Assembly: GCA_910579145.1 (NCBI GenBank)
Contig: CAJTTQ010000014.1
Span: forward strand, 22,395-43,925
Direction: 5' to 3'
DNA length: 21,531 nucleotides
DNA from: an uncultured Eubacterium sp.
GTDB taxonomy: Bacteria; Bacillota; Clostridia; Lachnospirales; Lachnospiraceae
Shown: positions 14,813-21,531 of the stretch, piece after piece
Position numbering within the stretch: the stretch's first letter is position 1
Layout: the number at the start of each line of letters is the position of its first letter
Made by a program: the position numbers and the translations under genes
The notes under the pieces: generated by a model
What the model was told of the DNA's origin: nothing
What the model saw: the letters and a program-made list of their open reading frames with translations, nothing else
Databases searched by the model: none

Positions 14813-17182
14813 TCAGTATTTAAAATCTGCGATCGTCACGCCATAGCCGCCTTCTCCGTATTCACCGATGCGGTACGACTCGATGTATTTGGTCCGTTTG
14901 CAGTGTGACTGAACGGCGTTGCGCAGGGCGCCTGTCCCGACGCCGTGAATGATCGTGACCTGATGGAGCCTGGCGAGGTAGGCGTCGTCCAGGTATTTGT
15001 CCAAGAGGGGGATTGCTTCATCGACCGTTTTTCCAATGAGGTTGATGCTGGTGGAAACACTCATTGATTTTGATGCTTTTATACTGCCCGCGCCAGAACG
15101 TTCCCTTATTTTTTCTTTCCGAACCTGCAGCGTTTCTTCTTCTAACAGTTCCAGATCGCTCAGATCGACCTCGGAGCGCATAATGCCCATCTGGACAAAG
15201 AGTTTTCCTTTCGTGTTTGGCAATGTGCTGACGACGCCCTTTACGCCGAGAGAGTGTACCATAACGAGATCGCCGACCGAAAGGCTGTCAGGAGCTGAGG
15301 CCGGGCGCTTTTTCCGGGATTTTGATTCCAGTTTTTCGCCGGTTCGTTTCAATTCTTCGCGGATGGCGGAACGCTGCTGTTCCATCTCTTTCGTGGAGCC
15401 GCCGCCGGCCATCCATTTATTATATTTGCGGATGGATTCATCGGCCACATCTTTTGCCTTTTGCAGTATTTCATCGGCCTGCTCGTTGGCGCGGCGCATT
15501 ATTTTGTCCTTTGCCTTATCGATCCGCTCATTTTTTTCCTGCCATTTTTTCTTCTGCCGCTCGGCTTCCTCGCGGTAGGAGGCGGCTTTCTGCCGTTCGG
15601 CTTCAAGCTCTTTCCTTGTCTCCTCCAGACCAGTTACGACGTCTTCAAATGATTTCGCGTCGTCGTCCACGAGCGAATTCGCTTTATCAATGATTTCCTG
15701 CGGGAGTCCCAGCTTACTTGAGATGGCAAAGGCGTTACTCTTACCGGGAACTCCGATCAGAAGGCGGTAGGTCGGCCGCAGCGTTTCCACGTCAAATTCG
15801 CAGGAAGCGTTTTCCGCCTGTTCAGTCGAGAGCGCATAGATTTTAAGCTCGCTGTAGTGGGTCGTCGCCATAGCGGTCACATGCCGGTTCCGCAAATTGT
15901 CGAGGATGGAAATGGCGAGTGCTGCGCCTTCGACCGGATCCGTCCCGGCCCCCAGCTCGTCAAAAAGGGCAAGGGAGTTTCTGTTTGCCCGGCTGAGGAT
16001 GGAAATAGTATTTGTCATATGGGAAGAAAACGTACTTAAGCTTTGTTCGATGCTCTGTTCATCCCCGATGTCAGCATACACTTCCTCATAAACGCGCAGA
16101 CATGAGCCGTCAAATGCCGGAATATGAAGTCCAGACTGTCCCATCAGCGTAAATAACCCGACCGTTTTCAAAGAAACGGTTTTTCCGCCGGTATTTGGTC
16201 CGGTTATGATCAGAAGGCGAAAGTCCTTCCCGAGTGTCACATCGATCGGCACGACTTTGTCCCGCGGGATGAGAGGGTGGCGTCCTTTTTTTATGGAAAT
16301 GTAGTTTTGGGTAAAGTCCGGCTCGCTTCCCTGCATTTTTTTAGATAATTTTGCCTTGGCAAAAATAAAATCCAGTTCTGCCAGCAAGATGACATTTCTC
16401 TCGAGCCCTTCTGTCTCCGGCGCGCACAAACTGCTGATCGAAGCGAGGATTTTTTCAATCTCATCCTGCTCTTTCATGGCGAGTTCGGCGAGATCGTTAT
16501 TTAGCTTGACAATGGCCATTGGTTCGATAAAGAATGTGGATCCGGTGGAGCTCTGGTCGTGGATCATGCCCTGGAACGTGGATTTGTATTCTTTTTTGAC
16601 TGGCAGGCAGTATCTTCCGCCGCGCATTGTGACGATGTTGTCCCGCAGCATATCAGACGAAGCGTTTACGGTGGCGTTTAACTGCTCCCTCACTTTGTCG
16701 TTCGTGCTTTTGATCTGTCTTCGGATCCGTTTCAGTTCACTGCTTGCGTCGTCGCTGATCTCCTCTTCGGAGAGGATACATCTTTTGATCTCGCGGTTGA
16801 TTTCAGGAAAACCCTGAAGCCCGGCAAATCGGCCGGATAAAAAGTCTGTTTCCTCATCTTTCTGGTCGAAGGCGACCGCCCGTTTCGTCACATCTAGGAG
16901 AGCGCCGATGCGCAGCAGTTCTCCCGCGCCAAGCGTACCGCCTTTCGAGAGCGGGACGAGGCTCGGGCGGATGTCTGTAAGGCCATGAAAAGACAGGGCG
17001 CCGTGGTGGAAGATCCTCGTCAGGGCGTGGGTTGTTTCCGCCTGCAGCGCAATGATCTCATTTTTATTTGACAGCGGCCGTAAATGTCTGGCACTTTCTC
17101 GTCCCAGTGGAGAGTCGGCTTCTTCGGTCAGCATGTTTATTATCTTATCAAATTCTAATGTTTTGCATACTTTCTTATTCAC
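14813..17182 (-). CDS. mutS2: Endonuclease MutS2
   Basis: MutS2 is an ATP-binding homologue of MutS with a C-terminal Smr nuclease domain. It acts in suppression of recombination and, in Bacillus, in rescue of collided ribosomes. The 789-residue product has the MutS core with Walker A GPNTGGKT (residues 328-335), ALFDELGAGTDP (Walker B), and TTHYSELK, then a long coiled coil (about 505-625), a KOW-like SVGDLVMVHSLGVKGVV segment and the Smr domain (about 715-789). Start: GTG 17182 is preceded by GAGGAG (complement of 17187-17192) and gives the usual family N-terminus MNKKVCKTLEFDKI; the longer frame from 17224 would add 14 residues. In the Smr domain the usual LDLRG reads INLIG and HGKGTG reads HGVGTG, so nuclease activity is less certain. 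Confidence 0.93.
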   Translation of the reverse strand: MNKKVCKTLEFDKIINMLTEEADSPLGRESARHLRPLSNKNEIIALQAETTHALTRIFHHGALSFHGLTDIRPSLVPLSKGGTLGAGELLRIGALLDVTKRAVAFDQKDEETDFLSGRFAGLQGFPEINREIKRCILSEEEISDDASSELKRIRRQIKSTNDKVREQLNATVNASSDMLRDNIVTMRGGRYCLPVKKEYKSTFQGMIHDQSSTGSTFFIEPMAIVKLNNDLAELAMKEQDEIEKILASISSLCAPETEGLERNVILLAELDFIFAKAKLSKKMQGSEPDFTQNYISIKKGRHPLIPRDKVVPIDVTLGKDFRLLIITGPNTGGKTVSLKTVGLFTLMGQSGLHIPAFDGSCLRVYEEVYADIGDEQSIEQSLSTFSSHMTNTISILSRANRNSLALFDELGAGTDPVEGAALAISILDNLRNRHVTAMATTHYSELKIYALSTEQAENASCEFDVETLRPTYRLLIGVPGKSNAFAISSKLGLPQEIIDKANSLVDDDAKSFEDVVTGLEETRKELEAERQKAASYREEAERQKKKWQEKNERIDKAKDKIMRRANEQADEILQKAKDVADESIRKYNKWMAGGGSTKEMEQQRSAIREELKRTGEKLESKSRKKRPASAPDSLSVGDLVMVHSLGVKGVVSTLPNTKGKLFVQMGIMRSEVDLSDLELLEEETLQVRKEKIRERSGAGSIKASKSMSVSTSINLIGKTVDEAIPLLDKYLDDAYLARLHQVTIIHGVGTGALRNAVQSHCKRTKYIESYRIGEYGEGGYGVTIADFKY

Positions 17183-17236
17183 AATACTCCTCATTTCTTC
17201 ACACGAATTTTTGTTTATCTCCATGCTTCTTTGTCC

Positions 17237-17265
17237 ATTCTATCACAGAAAATCAGGGGTTACAA
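17237..17265 (-). promoter_or_regulatory. Promoter of mutS2
   Basis: On the minus strand, TTGTAA (complement of 17260-17265) and TAGAAT (complement of 17237-17242) are 17 bases apart, with TGA before the -10 (extended -10). Transcription would start near 17230 and give a leader of about 48 bases to GTG 17182. Together with the + strand promoter at 17341 this makes the 314-base gap between mutS2 and the FN3 gene a divergent promoter region. Confidence 0.7.
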
Positions 17266-17340
17266 TGATTTCTCGAAATATTTTTTTGTGGGATCCGGTA
17301 CTTTTGGCCGAAAAACGGGATGAATGGTTGTATTTGTTAG

Positions 17341-17369
17341 TTGAAAAATCAGGTAGTACGTGATATACT
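17341..17369 (+). promoter_or_regulatory. Extended -10 promoter of the FN3 surface gene
   Basis: TTGAAA (17341-17346) and TATACT (17364-17369) are separated by 17 bases, with TGA just before the -10. This is the same layout as the GH43 promoter (TTGAAT, 17 bases, TGA-TATAAT). Transcription should begin near 17376, about 120 bases before the start codon. Confidence 0.75.
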
Positions 17370-17373
17370 AATT

Positions 17374-17465
17374 AAGCATCTCTATGCTTATTTTGGGATA
17401 GAGGAACGAGAGCTGGGAGAATACGAGGCTTACGGGGCGGTATACCTTTGGGCCTCACCATCTAT
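17374..17465 (+). promoter_or_regulatory. Potentially structured 5' leader of unknown class
   Basis: The leader before the FN3 gene contains three foldable parts. AAGCAT (17374-17379) with ATGCTT (17384-17389) forms a hairpin at the very 5' end. ATAGAGG (17398-17404) pairs with CCaTCTAT (17458-17465, one bulged A) and closes a domain. Inside it GAGGC (17425-17429) pairs with GCCTC (17452-17456), with GGTATACC in its loop. I do not recognise a known riboswitch class. The ribosome binding site AAAGGA (17481-17486) lies outside the folded part. Confidence 0.35.
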
Positions 17466-17496
17466 AATGTATGAATGTGGAAAGGAATGATTGAAA

Positions 17497-18705
17497 ATGA
17501 AGAAGTGGATTTGTGCCATGCTGTGCCTGTCGATGGTCGTGGGACTTGCATCTGTCAGTGCAGAAGCTTCTACGGAGGAAATGACGAAAAAGAATCGTGT
17601 TTGTGCGGATACGGAGCAGAGACTTGACCAGCTGTACGGGTCTATGCCGCAAAGGGCAGCAGCAAAACCGGGGGAAGCGACTGCCATGCCAGAAAAAGCA
17701 AGTGCGACGCCCGCCGCGTCGACTGCCATACCATCGATCGTACCGACGGCAACACCATCGATTGATACAGATAAAACAGAAACCGCTGTGCCGACGCAGT
17801 TACCCGCTTTTACCGGCAACAAAGTGATCAAGGACGAAAATGTTTTTGTGACAACTGAAAACGCGTTGAATAAAACCTGCACGATCACGGGGTATAATGG
17901 AGACGAAGGTGTAACAACGCTTTATATTCCTGCACAGATCAGGAAGAAAACGGTAGCAGCCGTGGCAGATGGCGTATTTACAAAATGTCCGTATTTAAAA
18001 AATATCGTTGTATTAGGCGATACAGAGTTTCAGGGAGCGAGCATGTTCTCGACAGTGACCAGTGTGGAAGTATGGGGAAAGACGGGCGGCAAGGCAAATG
18101 CCTACGCGTCTTTAAAAGGACTTCCATTCCATCCGCTGGACGGCCCGGCTAAAGTTACGATAAAGAAAGCTGCCGGGTTAAAGCGCGCAACCGTGACGTG
18201 GGACGCTGTCAACGGCGCCGTATCTTATCATTTATACCGCAAGCAGGGAAAAGGGCAGTATGCCGATGCTGCGAATATAACGGCTGTCTCTTATGTAAAC
18301 GAGGGATTGAAGCCGGGAGCAAAATATACATACCGGATCCATCCGGTGTTTACGGCGGCAAACGGTGACAGCATCGAGGGAATTGGTTCCAAAGAAGCCG
18401 TGGTCACGATGAATCCTGCCAAATTGAAAAAGGTGCGGGCCAAGGGGATCCGCGGCGGCATTCAGGTCAGATGGGGCCGTGATAAAAATGTGAACGGTTA
18501 TCAGGTATATATGAAAGTCCATGTGAAAGGCTTTAAGACAAAGTTCAACAGGGTAAAAACGATCAAGAAAAATAAGACGACGGGTTACCGCTGCAAAATG
18601 CTCGTACGCGGCATGAAATATAGTTATAAAGTTCGTTCGTTTAAGAAAGTCAGCGGCAAAACGGTCTACGGGCCATATGTGACCGTTACGGCGAAGGCAA
18701 AATAG
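17497..18705 (+). CDS. Secreted BspA-type LRR / fibronectin type III protein
   Basis: The 402-residue exported protein has a signal peptide (MKKWICAMLCLSMVVGLASVSAEA), a Pro/Ala/Thr-rich linker (about 50-100), one short LRR_5/BspA-like part (about 108-203: ADGVFTKCPYLKNIVVLG and the closing NAYASLKGLPF), and two fibronectin type III domains (about 208-300 and 305-402), recognisable by GLKRATVTWDAVNGAVSYHLYRK and GGIQVRWGRDKNVNGYQVYMK with YxYRIHPV and YSYKVRSF. The end has basic residues but no LPxTG. A role in the cell envelope or surface binding is likely, though not shown. ATG 17497 lies ten bases after AAAGGA; TTG 17491 is an alternative. The gene shares linker style with the GH43 and DUF6273 proteins. 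yhaM follows 20 bases later. Confidence 0.8.
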   Translation: MKKWICAMLCLSMVVGLASVSAEASTEEMTKKNRVCADTEQRLDQLYGSMPQRAAAKPGEATAMPEKASATPAASTAIPSIVPTATPSIDTDKTETAVPTQLPAFTGNKVIKDENVFVTTENALNKTCTITGYNGDEGVTTLYIPAQIRKKTVAAVADGVFTKCPYLKNIVVLGDTEFQGASMFSTVTSVEVWGKTGGKANAYASLKGLPFHPLDGPAKVTIKKAAGLKRATVTWDAVNGAVSYHLYRKQGKGQYADAANITAVSYVNEGLKPGAKYTYRIHPVFTAANGDSIEGIGSKEAVVTMNPAKLKKVRAKGIRGGIQVRWGRDKNVNGYQVYMKVHVKGFKTKFNRVKTIKKNKTTGYRCKMLVRGMKYSYKVRSFKKVSGKTVYGPYVTVTAKAK

Positions 18706-18725
18706 AAAGGTTGAGGTTTGGGGCA

Positions 18726-19682
18726 ATGTATTATTTGAAGGATTACAGGGAAGGACAGAAACTTGTCGGCACCTATTTATGCAAGACGAAACAGGTATTA
18801 AAGACAAAAGCGGGAAAGACATATTACTCCCTGACGCTGCAGGATAAGACGGCGATCGTGGATGCGAAAATATGGGATCTTAATAACGGTATCGCAAGTT
18901 TCGAAGCACTTGATTATGTCTACTGTGAAGGCATGGTAACGACATTTCAGGGAAATATACAGATGAATATCTCCCGTCTCCGCCAAAGTGAAGAAGGAGA
19001 GTATGATCCGGCGGACTACATCCCCGCTACGACCAAAGACGTGGAGCAGATGTTTGGAGAAATCATGTCCTATGTGGACAGCGTAAAAAATCCGTTCCTG
19101 AACCGGCTTCTTACTACTTTTTTTGTTGAGGATGAGTCCTTTATTCGTGAGTTTAAGAAGCATTCCGCAGCGAAAAGCGTTCATCACGGCTTTATGGGCG
19201 GCCTTTTGGAACACACGCTCAGCGTGACAAACATGTGCAGCTTTTTCTGTCAGGCGTACCCGCGCCTGCACCGTGACCTGCTTATTACGGCGGCGCTGTT
19301 CCACGACATGGGAAAGATGGACGAGATCGCCTCGTTCCCGCGCAACGATTACACCGACGCCGGACAGCTTTTAGGCCACATTTACATCGGCGCCCAAAAA
19401 CTGACTACGGCTATTTCGCGGATCGAGGGCTTCCCGAAAAAAATGGAGCATGAATTGATTCACTGCATTTTAGCCCATCACGGCAAACTTGAATTCGGTT
19501 CCCCGAAAGTGCCGGCGCTGATGGAGGCAATGGCGCTGCATTTGGCGGATAACGCGGATGCGAAACTACAGACGCTGACGGAAGTTTTTAACCAGGCTGG
19601 GGACAATATGGAATGGCTCGGTTTTGACCGCAGATTTGAGAGTAATTTGCGCCAGACATCCGGAGGAGTATATGGAGTTTAA
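18726..19682 (+). CDS. yhaM: 3'-5' exoribonuclease YhaM family
   Basis: YhaM is a cytoplasmic metal-dependent 3'-5' exoribonuclease involved in RNA end trimming. The 318-residue length is close to the Bacillus protein. The N-terminal part (about 10-90) is an OB-fold nucleic acid-binding domain (GQKLVGTYLCKTKQVLKTKAGKTYYSLTLQDKT). The C-terminal part (about 155-290) is an HD metal-dependent phosphohydrolase domain with the histidines HHGFMGGLLEHTLSV, the HD pair in ALFHDMGKMDE and a later histidine in LAHHGK. Start ATG 18726 lies nine bases after GAGG; an upstream TTG at 18711 would add five residues with almost no spacing to its SD. The gene overlaps the next by 11 bases, so the two RNA enzymes are probably co-translated. 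Confidence 0.92.
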   Translation: MYYLKDYREGQKLVGTYLCKTKQVLKTKAGKTYYSLTLQDKTAIVDAKIWDLNNGIASFEALDYVYCEGMVTTFQGNIQMNISRLRQSEEGEYDPADYIPATTKDVEQMFGEIMSYVDSVKNPFLNRLLTTFFVEDESFIREFKKHSAAKSVHHGFMGGLLEHTLSVTNMCSFFCQAYPRLHRDLLITAALFHDMGKMDEIASFPRNDYTDAGQLLGHIYIGAQKLTTAISRIEGFPKKMEHELIHCILAHHGKLEFGSPKVPALMEAMALHLADNADAKLQTLTEVFNQAGDNMEWLGFDRRFESNLRQTSGGVYGV

Positions 19683-21450
19683 GAAAAATCAGGAGATTAT
19701 CATTACAATAGATGATTTAGGAAATAACGGAGAGGGCATCGGCCATGTGAATGGCTATGCTCTTTTTGTCAAGGATGCACTTCCGGGTGAGACGGTCCGC
19801 GCGAAGGTGATGAAGTGCAAGAAAAATTATGGGTTTGCGAAGCTGCTTGACATTTTAGCGGGGGAAACGTGTGATGTGGGGCGTGTGGAGCCAAGGTGTC
19901 CGGTGGCAAGACAATGCGGCGGGTGTACGCTGCAGCATCTCTCGTACGAGAAGCAGCTAAAGTACAAGCAGAAGAAAGTCCGGGACTGTCTGGAGAGGAT
20001 CGGCGGGGTGGGAAGGGGTGTGCCAGGAACGCCGGGGGAAGAGGAAGAACGGATAGATCAAGTGGCGGCGAAGGAAGCGGAGGGGAGAGATCGGATAGAA
20101 GCTGAAGCGGGGGAGAGATGCCAGGCCGGAGCCCGGTGGCTGCCGATCATAGGCATGGAAGAACCGTGGCATTATCGGAATAAGGCGCAGTTTCCCGTAC
20201 AGATGCGCAAAGGGCAAGACGGGGTGTTTCGTCCGGCGGCAGGGTTTTATGCGGGGAGGACCCACAGTATCATTCCGGTCACCGATTGTGTGATACAGCA
20301 CCGGTGTATGAAAGAGATCTTGGACGCAGTTTTGGCTTGGATGCGGGAGGATGGGATACCGGCTTATGATGAGGAACGGCATCAGGGAGTGGTTCGCCAT
20401 GTTTATATCCGGCGGGGATTTTATACGAACGAGGTCATGGCCTGTCTGGTTGTGAAAGAAGAAGTGGCGGAGAGGAAGGCGTATGATAGGCTGGTCGAGA
20501 GACTGAAGGGCGTGGAGGGGATGACGGGCGTTTTAGTGAATTATAATACGGAGAAGACGAATGTTATTTTAGGCAGCAGGATGGAGCTTCTTTGGGGGAA
20601 GGAATACATAGAGGACTGTATTGGCGGGATCCGTTACCGTATCTCTCCACGTTCGTTTTATCAGGTGAATCCGGTGCAGACGGAAAAGCTGTATCGGACT
20701 GTTTTGGAGTTTGCGGGGTTATCCGGCAGGGAAACGGTGTGGGATCTGTACTGCGGGATTGGAACGATCTCGCTTTTTCTGGCGCAGAGGGCGAAGATGG
20801 TTTATGGCGTCGAGGTTGTACCGGAGGCGATTGCGAATGCGAGGGAGAATGCCCGGTTGAACGGGATCAGGAATGTGGAGTTTTTCTGCGGCAGGGCGGA
20901 AGAGGTAATGCCTGGGATGGAGAGGGAGAGGAGGTCGGCTGCGGACGTGATCGTGGTCGATCCGCCTAGGAAAGGGTGCGACGGGGTGCTGCTGGATACG
21001 ATCCGGGAGATGGCGCCGGAGAGGGTTGTGTATGTGAGTTGTGATCCGGGGACGCTGGCGAGGGATGTCAGGGTGTTGGGGGAGTTTGGGTATGAGGTGA
21101 GGAAGGTGAGGGCTTGCGATATGTTTCCGCAGGGGGGGCATGTGGAAGTTATCTGTTTGCTTTCCAAACTTCATGCAAAGCAGACTATAGAAGTGGAATT
21201 GAAAATGAGCGAGATGGATTTAACTACGGCGGAGAGTAAAGCAACCTATGAGGAAATCAAGGATTATATTTTAGAAAGGCACGGAATAAAGGTTTCGTCA
21301 CTGTATATTGCGCAGGTGAAACAGAAATATGGAATTATTGAAAGAAATTGTTATAACAAGGCAAGGGATAATGAGAAAAAAATACCGCAATGTCCACCTG
21401 AGAAAGAACTATTGATTGAAGATGCGTTAAGGTATTTTAAGATGATTTGA
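19672..21450 (+). CDS. rlmD: 23S rRNA (uracil-C5)-methyltransferase RlmD/RumA family, with insert and extra tail
   Basis: The 592-residue protein methylates uracil C5 in RNA using SAM. It has an N-terminal TRAM domain (about 5-60) and iron-sulfur ligands Cys76, Cys82, Cys85 (CPVARQCGGC) and Cys206 (VTDC). The catalytic domain carries VWDLYCGIGTISL as SAM motif I, the DPPRKG motif, the nucleophile Cys457 (VYVSCDPGT) and the general-base Glu in GHVEVICLL. Two features are unusual. Residues about 112-155 form an Arg/Glu/Gly-rich insert between CLERIGG and PIIGMEEPWHYRNKAQF. Residues about 505-592 form an extra domain (SSLYIAQVKQKYGIIER and PQCPPEKE). ATG 19672 has GGAGGAG upstream and overlaps yhaM by 11 bases. 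RlmCD-type members modify more than one site, so the exact target is uncertain. Confidence 0.9.
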   Translation: MEFKKNQEIIITIDDLGNNGEGIGHVNGYALFVKDALPGETVRAKVMKCKKNYGFAKLLDILAGETCDVGRVEPRCPVARQCGGCTLQHLSYEKQLKYKQKKVRDCLERIGGVGRGVPGTPGEEEERIDQVAAKEAEGRDRIEAEAGERCQAGARWLPIIGMEEPWHYRNKAQFPVQMRKGQDGVFRPAAGFYAGRTHSIIPVTDCVIQHRCMKEILDAVLAWMREDGIPAYDEERHQGVVRHVYIRRGFYTNEVMACLVVKEEVAERKAYDRLVERLKGVEGMTGVLVNYNTEKTNVILGSRMELLWGKEYIEDCIGGIRYRISPRSFYQVNPVQTEKLYRTVLEFAGLSGRETVWDLYCGIGTISLFLAQRAKMVYGVEVVPEAIANARENARLNGIRNVEFFCGRAEEVMPGMERERRSAADVIVVDPPRKGCDGVLLDTIREMAPERVVYVSCDPGTLARDVRVLGEFGYEVRKVRACDMFPQGGHVEVICLLSKLHAKQTIEVELKMSEMDLTTAESKATYEEIKDYILERHGIKVSSLYIAQVKQKYGIIERNCYNKARDNEKKIPQCPPEKELLIEDALRYFKMI

Positions 21451-21531
21451 TTGTTTTTCGTCGCTCGGTAATTTGACTATTACGGGACATAACAGTGAAC
21501 TTGGAACAAAATCATTTAATGATAAGAAAAA

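Noticed and set aside
17374..17394. AAGCAT/ATGCTT hairpin followed by ATTTT as a terminator.
   Set aside because: It starts at the predicted transcription start of its own gene, has only six AT-rich pairs and a weak T-run; there is no upstream + strand gene to end.
21451..21531. Short inverted repeats (GTAAT/ATTAC and ATCATT/AATGAT) after the last gene as terminator or insertion-sequence end.
   Set aside because: Stems are short and AT-rich with no T-run directly after; the window ends before context is available.

Overview
The window looks like part of the chromosome of a Lachnospiraceae-type clostridium (Firmicutes, probably a gut commensal). Support for this comes from strong AGGAGG-type ribosome binding sites, a threonine T-box leader before thrS, DUF4190/DUF2752 membrane proteins, secreted proteins carrying BIG2, DUF6273, BspA-type LRR and FN3 modules on Pro/Thr-rich linkers, and an RlmD-type methyltransferase with an unusual C-terminal tail. 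The genus cannot be fixed from the sequence alone.

Left part (1-5818, all + strand). A YjbR/EVE-like protein overlaps azlC by ATGA coupling, and azlC overlaps azlD (branched-chain amino acid export). A stand-alone SAM methyltransferase follows. A near-consensus promoter then drives a complete T-box leader and thrS. thrS overlaps a small DUF4190-like membrane protein gene, which is followed by a second DUF4190 gene, so both membrane proteins probably share the threonine-responsive transcript.

Middle (5872-12910). A DUF2752 membrane protein lies on the minus strand. Next to it is a decayed serine-recombinase remnant that has lost its catalytic serine and most of the protein. Then comes a carbohydrate/surface block on the + strand: a 1117-residue secreted GH43 enzyme (two BIG2 domains, linker, GH43, CBM6-like, linker, unknown C-terminal module), a secreted DUF6273 + 14-residue repeats + LRR protein broken by a one-base frameshift, and an AraC-family regulator that plausibly controls them.

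Right part (12925-21450). On the minus strand mutS2, an OmpR-type response regulator and its histidine kinase are read in that order. Divergent from mutS2 is a secreted LRR/FN3 protein with a potentially structured leader of unknown class, followed by yhaM (3'-5' exoribonuclease) and an rlmD-like 23S rRNA uracil methyltransferase that overlaps yhaM by 11 bases.

Most interesting for follow-up: the frameshift in the DUF6273 surface protein next to the GH43 gene, the structured leader before the FN3 gene, a GH43 leader that resembles half of a c-di-GMP-I riboswitch, the insert and the extra tail in the RlmD-like protein, and membrane proteins placed under T-box control. I found no CRISPR array, tRNA, rRNA, prophage or complete insertion sequence, and no clear defence system. 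The last 81 bases (21451-21531) hold nothing I recognise.
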